This document shows, piece after piece, positions 16,153 to 24,827 of a stretch of 64,000 nt of DNA (position 1 is the stretch's first letter; each line of letters opens with the position of its first letter). The notes beneath the pieces were generated by a model that had not been told where the DNA came from, made no database searches, and saw only the letters and a program-made list of their open reading frames with translations. The DNA is from Jiella soli (GTDB taxonomy: Bacteria; Pseudomonadota; Alphaproteobacteria; Rhizobiales; Rhizobiaceae), in contig NZ_JAJAVB010000024.1 of NCBI RefSeq assembly GCF_020615385.1, forward strand, positions 1-64,000, read 5' to 3'. The position numbers and the translations under genes were made by a program.

Positions 16153-17529
16153 TCACTCCGCCGCGACCTTCTCCACCGCCGTCAGCGCCGCGTGAATGTC
16201 GAACGCCGCGATCTTGCCGTCCTCGACGGCGACGACTGTCAGATCCTCGCCGCCTGCAATGCAGTCGCCGCCGGCCCAGACGCCGTCGAGCGAGGTGCGG
16301 CGCGCAGCGTCGACCCTGATGCGGCCATGCTCAAGCGCGATCCCCTCGCCTTCGCCATCCGTGCCGTCGGGCAGGAACGCCTGGCCGATCGCCTTGAACA
16401 CCTGGTCCGCCTCGATCGTCACGCTTTCGCCGGTCCCGACCAGCCGGCCGTCCTCGCCGGCGACAGTACGCTCCAGCTCGATGCCGACGACATGGCCGTT
16501 CTCCGTCAGGATCCGCTTCGGCTGGAGATTGCAGCGGATGTGGACGCCGCGCGTCGCGGCCACCTCCTGCTCGTAGCGGCTGGCGTTCATCGCCTCGCGC
16601 CTGCGCCGATAGGCGATCGTCACCTCCTCGGCGCCGAGAGCCTTCGCCTGCACGCCGGCGTCGATCGCCGTCATGCCGCCGCCGATGACGACCACCCGGC
16701 GGCCGACCGGAAGGTCCGAGAGATCCCGCGTCTGGCGAAGATCCGCGATCCAGGCGACCGCGTCATGCGAACCGGAATGCGTCTCGCCGTCGGTACCGAG
16801 CGCGTTGACGCCGGCAAGGCCGAGACCCAGGAACACCGCGTCGAAATCGCGCCGGAGATCGGACAGGTGGATATCGCGGCCGAGCGCCTTGCCGGTCTGT
16901 AGGTCGATGCCGCCGATCTTCAGGACGAAGCCGGCCTCGGCCTGAGCGAAGTTCTCGGTCGCCTTGTAGGCGGCGATGCCGTACTCGTTGAGGCCGCCCG
17001 GCTTTTCGCGTGTGTCGTAGAGCGTCACCGCGTGCCCCAGCATCGCCAGCCGGTGCGCACAGGACAGGCCCGCCGGCCCGGCGCCGACGACCGCGATGTG
17101 CTTGCCCGTCGGCGCTGCCCGCTTGAAGGGATGCTCTCCCGTCTCCATCACCCGGTCGGTCGCAAAGCGCTGCAGCATGCCGATCTTCACCGGCTTGCCC
17201 TCCGCCACTTCGCGCACGCAGACCTCCTCGCAAAGGGTCTCTGTCGGGCAGACGCGGGCGCACATGCCGCCGAGGATGTTCGCCGAGAGGATCGTCTTCG
17301 CCGCGCCGATCGGATTGCCGGCCTGGATCTGGCGAATGAAGAGCGGGATGTCGATCGTGGTCGGACACGCCTGCATGCACGGCGCGTCGTAGCAGAAATA
17401 GCAGCGGTCCGCCTCGACCAGCGCCTCGTGAGCTTCGAGCGGCGGATGCAGGTCCGAGAAGTTCCTTGCCAGCGCGTCGGCGTCGAGCCGTCTGGCTCGG
17501 ATGTCTGGGCGGCTCGCAGTCGTCGACAT
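16153..17529 (-). CDS. preT: NAD-dependent dihydropyrimidine dehydrogenase, PreT subunit
   Basis: Flavin/iron-sulfur subunit of 458 residues that passes electrons from NADH to PreA. The N-terminal part has cysteine groups for two 4Fe-4S clusters (CYFCYDAPCMQACP, GGMCARVCPTETLCEEVC). Next are the FAD-binding VVGAGPAGLSCAHRLA and the NAD(P)-binding VVIGGGMTAIDAGVQA, then a C-terminal VWAGGDCIAGGEDL. It resembles the small glutamate-synthase subunit family, but the preA partner settles the assignment. It is the first gene of the preTA operon, with a 198-base upstream region that holds a weak RutR-like half-palindrome. Confidence 0.94.
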   Translation of the reverse strand: MSTTASRPDIRARRLDADALARNFSDLHPPLEAHEALVEADRCYFCYDAPCMQACPTTIDIPLFIRQIQAGNPIGAAKTILSANILGGMCARVCPTETLCEEVCVREVAEGKPVKIGMLQRFATDRVMETGEHPFKRAAPTGKHIAVVGAGPAGLSCAHRLAMLGHAVTLYDTREKPGGLNEYGIAAYKATENFAQAEAGFVLKIGGIDLQTGKALGRDIHLSDLRRDFDAVFLGLGLAGVNALGTDGETHSGSHDAVAWIADLRQTRDLSDLPVGRRVVVIGGGMTAIDAGVQAKALGAEEVTIAYRRRREAMNASRYEQEVAATRGVHIRCNLQPKRILTENGHVVGIELERTVAGEDGRLVGTGESVTIEADQVFKAIGQAFLPDGTDGEGEGIALEHGRIRVDAARRTSLDGVWAGGDCIAGGEDLTVVAVEDGKIAAFDIHAALTAVEKVAAE

Positions 17530-17614
17530 CAGGCGATCATCCCCTCCTGAAACCGCAGCCTGCAGCCGGTTCGACCGGCACGGCCGCGCATCCTGTGGAT
17601 TAGAATGATCCCAG

Positions 17615-17630
17615 TTTTTCAGAAGGTCAA
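17615..17630. promoter_or_regulatory. Weak RutR-like site upstream of preT
   Basis: Read on the minus strand, TTGACCTTCTGAAAAA matches the RutR consensus at 10 of 14 defined positions: one half-site is almost intact and the other is degenerate. A further TGACCAG half-site lies at 17643-17650. The location is right for control of preTA, but this is suggestive only. Confidence 0.3.
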
Positions 17631-17727
17631 ATTTTTTATCGTCTGGTCAGGATTTTGCCGACCGCTGGTCTCGGCCGGCCGAAACCGCGGCGGCGGCGGC
17701 CAGCGTCACCGGACAGCCCTTCCGCCT

Positions 17728-18708
17728 TCAGCCATGCACCACTTCGACGCTGAGGTGGGACAGCCCGCGGACATGGCGCAGCTTCTGCTTGTAGACGTGG
17801 GGATGCTGCGGTGCGTCCGAGACAATTGACACGATCGCGGCCAGATGGCCGGGACCCACCCGCCACAGATGAAGGTCCGCGACGCGGTCTTCCCCACTCT
17901 CGATCCCCGTTCGGATGGCCTCGGCCGTGTGCCGGTTCGGGACGACGTCGAGAAGCACGGCGCCGCTGTCCTTGAGAAGCGAGAATGACCACCGGGCAAT
18001 GACGGCCGCCCCGAGAAGCCCCACCAGCGCGTCCACCCAAACCTGTCCGTAGATCCAGCCGGCAACGAGACCGAGGATCGCGAGGACGGAGGTCAGCGCA
18101 TCGGCAAGAACATGGAGATAGGCGGCGCGAAGATTGCGGTCGTCATGGTGCTCATGCCCAGCGGGACCATCCGCATGAGCGTGGGCGGCCGCGCGGTCCG
18201 GACCGAGAGCGTGGCGATGATTGTGATCGTCGTGGGGATGATCGTGGCCATGGCCGTGATGATGCAGGAGAGCGGCGCTGATGAGGTTCACCGCGAGGCC
18301 GACCGCCGCGACGAGGATCGCCTCCCCGAAACGGATGCTGATCGGATGGATGATCCGCATGACCGCCTCGAAGGCGATCCCGGCGGAAAAGACGGCGAGG
18401 ATGATCGCGCTGGCGAAGGCGGCAAGGTCCCCGAACTTGCCCGTGCCGAAGGTGAAGCGGCGATCGTCGGCATGTCGCCGCGCCAGGAGATAGGCGAGAG
18501 CGGCAATCAGCAGCGCGCCCGCATGGGTCGACATGTGCACCCCGTCGGCGAGCAGCGCCATCGAGCCATAGGCAAGGCCGGCGACGATCTCGACGACCAT
18601 CATCACCGCGGTGAGCGCGATCACCATCCAGGTCCGCCGCTCGTTGCGCTCGTGATCGCCCCCGAGAAAGACGTGGTCGTGAGCGGCATGATCGAGTTCG
18701 AGTGCCAT
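17728..18708 (-). CDS. dmeF: CDF-family cobalt/nickel exporter, DmeF type
   Basis: Cation-diffusion-facilitator antiporter of 326 residues in the inner membrane. It has six predicted helices, the metal-site motif ALLADGVHMSTHAG (HxxxD-type geometry with the later HVLADALTSVLAI) and a long histidine-rich cytoplasmic loop (HHHGHGHDHPHDDHNHRH) between helices four and five. Start 18708 gives normal family length; the frame runs much further upstream through dmeR and the intergenic region without homology. It lies 8 bases after the RcnR/CsoR-type regulator gene. The dmeRF pair of Rhizobium leguminosarum responds to Ni and Co, and the same is likely here. Confidence 0.9.
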   Translation of the reverse strand: MALELDHAAHDHVFLGGDHERNERRTWMVIALTAVMMVVEIVAGLAYGSMALLADGVHMSTHAGALLIAALAYLLARRHADDRRFTFGTGKFGDLAAFASAIILAVFSAGIAFEAVMRIIHPISIRFGEAILVAAVGLAVNLISAALLHHHGHGHDHPHDDHNHRHALGPDRAAAHAHADGPAGHEHHDDRNLRAAYLHVLADALTSVLAILGLVAGWIYGQVWVDALVGLLGAAVIARWSFSLLKDSGAVLLDVVPNRHTAEAIRTGIESGEDRVADLHLWRVGPGHLAAIVSIVSDAPQHPHVYKQKLRHVRGLSHLSVEVVHG

Positions 18709-18716
18709 GGCGATCC

Positions 18717-18983
18717 TCACAAATACTTCGTGATTTCCCGGAATTCGGCGAGGAGGCGCCGGGTCTCCTCGTTCGCTGCGCCCGACGCCTCGACCAGATG
18801 ATGGTCGATATGATCGTGGATCAGCAGGCGCTTCGCCTGCTCGAGCGCCCGCACCACCGCCTGGATCTGTTGGGCGATCGCCAGCGCGTCGCGGCCGTCG
18901 TCGACCATCCGCACGACGCTCGACAGGTGGCCCTCGGCGCGCTTCAGGCGCTTGCGCAGTTCCGGATCGGTTTTGTGGCTCAT
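18717..18983 (-). CDS. dmeR: RcnR/CsoR-family metal-responsive repressor, DmeR type
   Basis: All-helical DUF156 repressor of 88 residues. The N-terminal TDPELRKRLKRAEGHLSSVV carries the usual arginines and the family histidine, and HDHIDHHLVEA holds likely metal ligands (no conserved Cu-type cysteine is seen, which fits Ni/Co rather than Cu). It precedes dmeF by 8 bases and lies 10 bases downstream of the palindrome at 18993-19011, so it probably represses its own operon until Ni or Co binds. Confidence 0.88.
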   Translation of the reverse strand: MSHKTDPELRKRLKRAEGHLSSVVRMVDDGRDALAIAQQIQAVVRALEQAKRLLIHDHIDHHLVEASGAANEETRRLLAEFREITKYL

Positions 18984-18992
18984 GAGCTATCC

Positions 18993-19011
18993 TATCCCCC
19001 TGGTGGGGATA
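18993..19011. promoter_or_regulatory. DmeR operator palindrome
   Basis: TATCCCC and GGGGATA form a perfect inverted repeat around CTGGT, ten bases before the dmeR start. RcnR/CsoR-family repressors bind G/C tracts flanked by A/T like this. Assignment to DmeR is inferred from position. Confidence 0.7.
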
Positions 19012-19293
19012 CGGCAAACTCGTCCCTTTCTGATTTTCGCGGCTCGCAGCCGCCGCATGACCAAGAGCGTCGGTCGCTTGGAAGTGGGATGGGCTGGATC
19101 TTCTCCGCCAGCAGAATCCCTTGCCGGCTCGCGATTCTTGGAACCAAGCCTTGTCGCTGACCTTCCCACAACTGGAGACCGGCCGAGCCGAGGGCTGTGA
19201 GGGCGCAAGACGCCGCGCGGCTTTCGACCAAGATGGCCGGCAGGAGCGAGGCTCCGTGCCTTGCACCGACGATCGGCCCAGCAAGGAGAGATC
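19012..19293. other. Intergenic region, possible degenerate repeat
   Basis: About 280 bases between the divergent dmeR and DUF4396 genes. Open frames on both strands give low-quality peptides with no homology pattern, and they extend into neighbouring genes. It should contain the promoters of both genes; apart from the operator at 18993 no signal was recognised. An old intergenic repeat is possible. Confidence 0.35.
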
Positions 19294-20028
19294 ATGATTC
19301 CCGAATGGCTTCACATCCTGGCGATCACGATGCTCATTATCGGCTTCGCCTCCGCCGCGGTCATTCTCGCGGACGTCGTCCGTCATCCCCAACACATGTC
19401 GATCATGAACGTCGTCTGGCCCGTCACCGGTCTCTACGCCGGGCCGCTCGCGCTCTGGGGCTACTGGACCTATGGCCGGCTCGCCCGCCATGAAGTCGCG
19501 CATGCGGCGATGAAGCGCGACGAGGAGATGCCGCACAAGAAGCTAACGCCGTTCCCCGTCAAGGTCGGCAAGGGCGCGACGCATTGCGGCGCCGGCTGCA
19601 CGCTTGGCGATATCGTCGCCGAATGGCTGGTCTTCATCGTCCCGGCGATCGCCATCTGGTTCGGCTACGAGAGCATCTTTTCCGAGAAGATCTTCGCAAC
19701 CTGGATCGTCGACTACATCCTCGCCTTCCTCTTCGGCGTCGGCTTCCAGTATGCGACCATCGTGCCGATGCGCGGCCTGTCGCCGGGCAAGGGGATCATC
19801 GAGGCCGTGAAGGCCGATACGCTGTCGCTGACCTCGTGGCAGCTCGGCATGTACGGCTTCATGGCGATCATGCATTTCTGGATCTTCGGCGCGATCCTCG
19901 GCGTGAAGCTCGAGGTGAACATGGCCGAGTTCTGGGCGTCGATGCAGATCGCGATGATCTGCGGCTTCCTGACCGCCTATCCGGTCAACTGGTGGCTGAT
20001 CCGCAAGGGGATCAAGGAAGCGATGTAG
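19294..20028 (+). CDS. DUF4396 integral membrane protein
   Basis: A 244-residue membrane protein with about six helices. It starts MIPEWLHILAITMLIIGF and contains GATHCGAGCTLGDIVAEW, the histidine/cysteine motif typical of DUF4396, which might bind a metal or haem. AAGGAGAG lies eight bases before the ATG. Function is unknown in the family. It lies beside dmeRF in divergent orientation, but that is not enough to connect it with metal handling. Confidence 0.8.
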   Translation: MIPEWLHILAITMLIIGFASAAVILADVVRHPQHMSIMNVVWPVTGLYAGPLALWGYWTYGRLARHEVAHAAMKRDEEMPHKKLTPFPVKVGKGATHCGAGCTLGDIVAEWLVFIVPAIAIWFGYESIFSEKIFATWIVDYILAFLFGVGFQYATIVPMRGLSPGKGIIEAVKADTLSLTSWQLGMYGFMAIMHFWIFGAILGVKLEVNMAEFWASMQIAMICGFLTAYPVNWWLIRKGIKEAM

Positions 20029-20085
20029 CGGCTCTGGTTTTCGTGCCGATGTCAGACGACCGGCGGTCTCGAGGGTCGGCCGGAA

Positions 20086-20742
20086 TCACCGCATCGTCGC
20101 GATCAGCGGCCCTGGAAAGGCGAGATCGGCGCGCGCCGCCAGTTCCCTTTCATGGCGGCGGAAGAACAGGAGGCCTCCGAGCGCCGCCAGGACCCCGAGC
20201 GCCAGCAGGCCGAAGCCCATCGGGGCGGCCATGCGCCTGATCGCCTCGCCGAAGAAAAACGCGCCGAAGCCGTAGATCCCGGCCCAGCAGACGCCGCCGA
20301 GAGCGTTCATCAGGAGAAACTTCGCCCAGCGCATGCGGTTGGCGCCTGCGAGCAGGGCCGCGAAGGCTCTCAGGAAGGCGACGAAGCGGCCGAAGAAGAC
20401 GATCTTTCCGCCATGGCGCAGGAAAAGATACTGTCCGATCTTCAGCCGAGGCTCGGTCATCCGGACATATCGGCCATAGCGGAGCAGAAGGCGGAAGCCG
20501 ATCGTCCGGCCGATAGCAAAGCCGATATTGTCGCCAATGACGGCGCCCAAGGCGGCAACGGCAACCACGAGAGCGATGTCGATCTCGTGGGTCGCGCCGG
20601 CAAAGAGAGCGGCTGAGATCAGCGCGGTCTCGCCCGGCAGCGGCAGGCCCATGCTCTCCATCATGACCAGCCCGAACACGAGCCAGAGACCCCAGGTCTG
20701 GACGAGGTCCTGCAGCGACGCACTCGAGAGGAAATGCAGCAT
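20086..20742 (-). CDS. DedA-family membrane protein
   Basis: A 218-residue protein of the DedA/SNARE-associated family, now regarded as lipid scramblases or flippases. Typical motifs are ESMGLPLPGETAL near the N-terminus, the phosphate-turn-like GDNIGFAIGR, and FFGRFVAFLRAFAALLAGANRM with its conserved arginines. It ends with two hydrophobic segments. Its neighbours are unrelated. The substrate lipid is not indicated. Confidence 0.88.
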   Translation of the reverse strand: MLHFLSSASLQDLVQTWGLWLVFGLVMMESMGLPLPGETALISAALFAGATHEIDIALVVAVAALGAVIGDNIGFAIGRTIGFRLLLRYGRYVRMTEPRLKIGQYLFLRHGGKIVFFGRFVAFLRAFAALLAGANRMRWAKFLLMNALGGVCWAGIYGFGAFFFGEAIRRMAAPMGFGLLALGVLAALGGLLFFRRHERELAARADLAFPGPLIATMR

Positions 20743-20863
20743 CCCGCCGCTCTACAAGATCTCCGTCGCAAAGTCCTGTGTCAGAGCGCGGTGGGCCGGG
20801 CGCAGATCGAAGGATGTGAGGCTGATCGCCGGCCGGCGACGCCTGCCCCGGACACGGGAGCCG

Positions 20864-21166
20864 TCACGCGGGGACGTGGCCGCCACCGCGGCGGCCGGCG
20901 GACATCCACGCGATCGCCCTCAGCGGATCTTCCAGAATCCCGGCGCGACGCGCGAACTGTTCGAAGCCCCTCTCGACGACCGCGACCGGTTTGCGACCGC
21001 CCTGAACATCGTAGCAGGCGCGCAGCAGCGTCTCGGCCAGAAGGTCGTGCCGGGTCTCGGTCCAGTCGAGCAGAAAGTCGACTGCATCTCCTGTGGACGC
21101 AATTTCCTGAACGAGATGCCGGCCGGAGCGCACGAGCAGCGGCGAAGCGAAATCAACGGAGCCCAT
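20864..21166 (-). CDS. DUF982-domain protein
   Basis: A 100-residue soluble protein with the DUF982 pattern: GDAVDFLLDWTETRHDLLAETLLRAC region, then a helix around ERGFEQFARRAGIL. GGGAGAGACA directly precedes the ATG. The family is abundant in Hyphomicrobiales, often on mobile or accessory DNA, and has no known function. Confidence 0.72.
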   Translation of the reverse strand: MGSVDFASPLLVRSGRHLVQEIASTGDAVDFLLDWTETRHDLLAETLLRACYDVQGGRKPVAVVERGFEQFARRAGILEDPLRAIAWMSAGRRGGGHVPA

Positions 21167-21660
21167 TGTCTCTCCCTTGGATGAACGACATCGATTTCAC
21201 AATAATGGCGCTGCGGATGGCCGCAGCCGCGGTCGATATGGAAGCCGGCAGGACCTGAATCAAGATTGGCGAAACGGGGAGGATGAGGGCTTTTGATCCG
21301 CGTTTCGGCCGCATGCGACCACCGCCTCGAAGCGGAGCGGTTCGATGCCGATGATCCGCCCGGATCGGAACCCGCAGCGCGTTATTGGTCGGGCCCTTCG
21401 CGACCGACCGAGAGAACCTTCCGACGCCTCAAGGCAGCCGCTTCGAAGATGCTTCCCGCAGCGATCGTCGCGGATGCCGCAGGATCCTAGTTTACGCGCA
21501 GTCCGATACGCACGTTTTCCCCAGAATTATCCCCACGACGTTCCACTCTCCACAGCCCCGGCCCAGGCTCGGACTGCCGGCCTCCGGACGCCCTATGACA
21601 ACTGCCGGGGCTGGTGTAGTCAGACCGGATTCGGAAATCTCGACGGCATGGGGCACGGGC
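21167..21660. other. Intergenic region upstream of dnaB
   Basis: About 490 bases between the DUF982 gene and dnaB. It should hold the dnaB promoter. Two short motifs resembling DnaA boxes (TTTTCCCCA, TTATCCCCA) occur at 21514-21535 but are not enough for an origin. In many relatives rpsF-rpsR-rplI precede dnaB; they are not here. No gene was recognised. Confidence 0.4.
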
Positions 21661-23148
21661 ATGGCGGATGCGGCGCGCAAGTATGAAGAGGAGGCGGCGC
21701 TCTATCGGGAGGCGCCGGCCAATATCGAGGCGGAGCAGGCCCTTCTCGGCGCGATCCTCGTCAACAACGACGCTTATTACGTCGTCCACGACTTCCTGAA
21801 GCCGGACCATTTCTTCGAGCCGCTGCACCGGGAGATCTTCGCCAAGACGAGCGAGATGATCCGGATGGGCAAGATCGCCAATCCGGTGACGGCGAAGACC
21901 TTCCTGCCCGCGAACGACAAGGTGGGCGAGCTGACGGTCGCCCAATATCTCGCGCGTCTCGCCGCCGAGGCGACGACGATCATCAACACGCTCGACTATG
22001 GCCGCGCGGTCTACGATCTGGCGCTTCGGCGCAACCTGATCCGCATCGGCGAGGACATGGTCAACATCGCCTTCGACGCGCCGCTCGACATGGAGCCGAA
22101 GCTCCAGATCGAAGACGCCGAGCGGCGCCTGTTCGAACTCGCCGAGACCGGCCGCTACGACGGCGGCTTCCAGTCCTTCACCGACGCCGTCACCCTTGCC
22201 GTGCAGATGGCGACCGCGGCGAAGGACCGCGACGGCGGCCTTTCCGGCGTCTCGTCCGGCATCATCGGCCTCGACCGGCGGATGGGCGGGCTGCAGCCCT
22301 CCGACCTCATCATCCTCGCCGGCCGCCCGGCCATGGGCAAGACCTCGCTCGCGACCAACATCGCCTTCAACATCGCCGCCGCCTACGAGCCCGCCGAACA
22401 GGCGGACGGCTCCTTCAAGGCCAAGAACGGCGGTGTCGTCGGCTTCTTCTCGCTCGAAATGTCAGCCGAGCAGTTGGCGACGCGCATCATCTCGGAGCAG
22501 ACCGAGATCTCCTCCTCCAAGATCCGCCGCGGCCACATCAACGACCAGGAACTCGTCAAGCTGATCGCCTGTTCGGAGACGATGCAGAAGCTGCCGCTCT
22601 ACATCGACCAGACCGGCGGCATCTCCATCGCCCAGCTCGCGGCCAGAGCCCGCCGCCTGAAGCGCCAGCGTGGCCTCGACGTCATGGTGATCGACTACGT
22701 CCAGCTGATGCAGGGCTCGTCCAAGGCATCGGCGCAGAACCGGGTCCAGGAGATCACCGAGATCACCACCGGCCTCAAGGCGCTGGCCAAGGAACTGCAC
22801 GTCCCGATCATCGCGCTGTCGCAGCTCTCGCGCCAAGTCGAGTCGCGCGAAGACAAGCGCCCGCAGCTCTCCGACCTCAGAGAATCCGGTTCCATCGAGC
22901 AGGACGCCGACGTCGTGCTCTTCGTCTATCGCGACGAGTACTACCTCTCGAACCGCGAGCCCAAGCAGGGAACCGATGAGCATCTGAAGTGGGAGCAGGC
23001 GATGAACGAGGCGCGGGGCAAGGCCGAGGTGATCATTGCCAAGCAGCGCCACGGTCCGACGGGCTCGGTCCCCCTCGCCTTCCAGTCGGAATACACCCGC
23101 TTCACCGATCTCGCCGACGAGACCTATCTGCCCGAACGGTTCGAGTAG
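21661..23148 (+). CDS. dnaB: Replicative DNA helicase DnaB
   Basis: Hexameric helicase of 495 residues that unwinds DNA at the replication fork. N-terminal domain (ANIEAEQALLGAILVNNDAY) and RecA-like C-terminal motor are complete: Walker A AGRPAMGKTS, LEMSAEQLATR, Walker B VMVIDYVQLM, the sensor LSQLSRQVE and the arginine-finger region KQRHGPTG. ATG 21661 gives the usual alphaproteobacterial N-terminus; an ATG at 21595 in the same frame would add 22 residues and has no better ribosome site. alr follows after 7 bases. Confidence 0.96.
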   Translation: MADAARKYEEEAALYREAPANIEAEQALLGAILVNNDAYYVVHDFLKPDHFFEPLHREIFAKTSEMIRMGKIANPVTAKTFLPANDKVGELTVAQYLARLAAEATTIINTLDYGRAVYDLALRRNLIRIGEDMVNIAFDAPLDMEPKLQIEDAERRLFELAETGRYDGGFQSFTDAVTLAVQMATAAKDRDGGLSGVSSGIIGLDRRMGGLQPSDLIILAGRPAMGKTSLATNIAFNIAAAYEPAEQADGSFKAKNGGVVGFFSLEMSAEQLATRIISEQTEISSSKIRRGHINDQELVKLIACSETMQKLPLYIDQTGGISIAQLAARARRLKRQRGLDVMVIDYVQLMQGSSKASAQNRVQEITEITTGLKALAKELHVPIIALSQLSRQVESREDKRPQLSDLRESGSIEQDADVVLFVYRDEYYLSNREPKQGTDEHLKWEQAMNEARGKAEVIIAKQRHGPTGSVPLAFQSEYTRFTDLADETYLPERFE

Positions 23149-23155
23149 GGCGGCC

Positions 23156-24328
23156 ATGCATCCGGCGCCTCTTCCCGCCCGTCCGCGCCGCGAGCGAATG
23201 CCGTCGGTCACGATCGACAGCGCAGCCCTGCGGGCGAATTGGCGCACCTTGGCGAAGCGCAATCCGGCCGCGCGCACCGGCACGGCGGTCAAGGCCGACG
23301 GATACGGCCTCGGCGCGGCGGGCGTTTCCACATCCCTCCATGAGGCCGGCTGCCGCGACTTCTTCGTCGCCTGGGCCGAGGAAGGCGCGGCGGTGCGCAA
23401 GGCTCTCGAAGCCGCCGGCCAGGGTGATGCCCGGATCTACGTCCTGCAGGGACTGGAGCCCGGCACTGTTCCGATGCATCTCGCCGAGGGTCTGATCCCG
23501 GTCCTGTCGACGCCGGACGATATCGCGGTCTGGCGCGAGGGTCTTTCGGTCGCGCAGGCCGAAGCCCCTGCCGCGTTGCAGCTCGAAACCGGAATGAACC
23601 GGCTCGGTCTCGCCGAAGAGGACGCCGAGGCGGGGGCCGAGCTCGTGCGGGAGCGGGAACTCGATCTCTGTCTGGTGATGAGCCACCTCGCCTCCGCCGA
23701 CGAACCGTCGAACCAGAGCGCGAGGCAGCTCGCCCGGTTCCGGGAGCTTTCGGCGCTCTTTCCGGGCGTGCCGCGCTCGCTGGCAAATTCCGCCGGCTGT
23801 TTCCTCGGCCCCGACTACACCTTCGACCTCACCCGGCCCGGCATCGCGCTCTATGGCGGCTCGGCTGGTCCCGCATCCGAAGGGCTGATCCGCCCGGTCG
23901 CCACGCTGAGCGCGGCGGTTCTCCAGATTCGCACCGCGAAGGCCGGCGAGGCGGCGGGCTACGGTGCGGCGGCAAGGCTCACCCGCAACACCCGCATCGC
24001 CACTGTCGGCCTCGGCTATGCCGACGGTTATCCCCGCGCCGCCTCCGGAGCCGGCGTGCCACTCCGCGAAGGCAGGCCCGGCGCAGAGGCCTTCGTCGCC
24101 GGGCATCGCGTGCCGGTGCTCGGCCGGGTGTCGATGGACCTGACGCTGCTCGACGTCACCGACGTGCCGGAGGATGCGGTCGTGCCGGGAACGCGGGCCG
24201 AGTTCTTTGGACCGAACATCGCGATCGACGACGTAGCCAAGGCGGCGGGGACGATCGCCTATGAGCTGCTGACGGGGCTCGGCCCCCGCGTTCTCAGGCT
24301 GTCCGCGGAAGAGGCCGCGATCAGTTGA
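23156..24328 (+). CDS. alr: Alanine racemase
   Basis: PLP enzyme of 390 residues that makes D-alanine for peptidoglycan. The PLP lysine is in TAVKADGYGLG (about K46) and the second catalytic residue is the tyrosine in AAGYGAAARL; RVSMDLTLLDVT is the usual C-terminal-domain motif. AGGGCGG precedes the ATG, 7 bases after the dnaB stop, so the two are co-transcribed as in other Hyphomicrobiales. Its last bases overlap the convergent DUF1294 gene. Confidence 0.94.
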   Translation: MHPAPLPARPRRERMPSVTIDSAALRANWRTLAKRNPAARTGTAVKADGYGLGAAGVSTSLHEAGCRDFFVAWAEEGAAVRKALEAAGQGDARIYVLQGLEPGTVPMHLAEGLIPVLSTPDDIAVWREGLSVAQAEAPAALQLETGMNRLGLAEEDAEAGAELVRERELDLCLVMSHLASADEPSNQSARQLARFRELSALFPGVPRSLANSAGCFLGPDYTFDLTRPGIALYGGSAGPASEGLIRPVATLSAAVLQIRTAKAGEAAGYGAAARLTRNTRIATVGLGYADGYPRAASGAGVPLREGRPGAEAFVAGHRVPVLGRVSMDLTLLDVTDVPEDAVVPGTRAEFFGPNIAIDDVAKAAGTIAYELLTGLGPRVLRLSAEEAAIS

Positions 24329-24641
24329 TCAGCCAGTCCACCGCTTGGCGGATGGGTTCTTTTCCAAGCGTGACGAGGACGATCGCGAGACAGACCAGGA
24401 CGATCAGCTGCATTCCAGCGATCAACAATAGCCGGCTTCGGAACGGCTCCTTCTGGGTCTTGTGGCGAATGAGCCGCTGGGCGCCGATCGCGCCGAGCGT
24501 GCCGCCGAAGAGCGCGAGCCGCAGGAGAGTGGCTTCCGGGATCCGACGCCGGCCGGCCCAGGCCTTCGCCTTGTCGGAGACGAATGCCAAGAAGGCGGCG
24601 CAGTTGATCGCTACAAGAAACAAACCGATCCCAAGCGCCAT
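24321..24641 (-). CDS. DUF1294 small membrane protein
   Basis: A 106-residue protein with about three hydrophobic helices and the family motif RRRIPEATLLRLALFGGTLG followed by RHKTQKEPF. Function is unknown. It converges on alr, overlapping its 3' end by 8 bases, and interrupts the otherwise plus-strand dnaB-alr-radA series. Confidence 0.8.
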   Translation of the reverse strand: MALGIGLFLVAINCAAFLAFVSDKAKAWAGRRRIPEATLLRLALFGGTLGAIGAQRLIRHKTQKEPFRSRLLLIAGMQLIVLVCLAIVLVTLGKEPIRQAVDWLIN

Positions 24642-24827
24642 GGGTCATCTCCGTCCGGATCCCAAGGTTGACAGAGATTCGTTAAGCGGATGATGAGCAC
24701 GCCCCACTCGATCGAGCTCTCGACACCGCAATGAAGGCAAACCGGCGGCTCCGCCCGTCGCCGGTGAGCACAGGCCCGTTTCTGCTTTGTTCTTGACAAC
24801 GCCAGCAACGGGAAGGACAGACATGTC

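Noticed and set aside
18952-19231. Open frames on both strands in the dmeR-DUF4396 gap.
   Set aside because: They overlap the dmeR start and its operator and lack homology or ribosome sites.
20864-21166. The DUF982 gene considered as part of a mobile element.
   Set aside because: No transposase, repeat or attachment site is nearby, although the family is common on accessory DNA.
21514-21535. Two DnaA-box-like motifs upstream of dnaB, considered as an origin.
   Set aside because: Each has mismatches to TTATCCACA, there are only two, and the region has no AT-rich unwinding segment or origin-linked genes.
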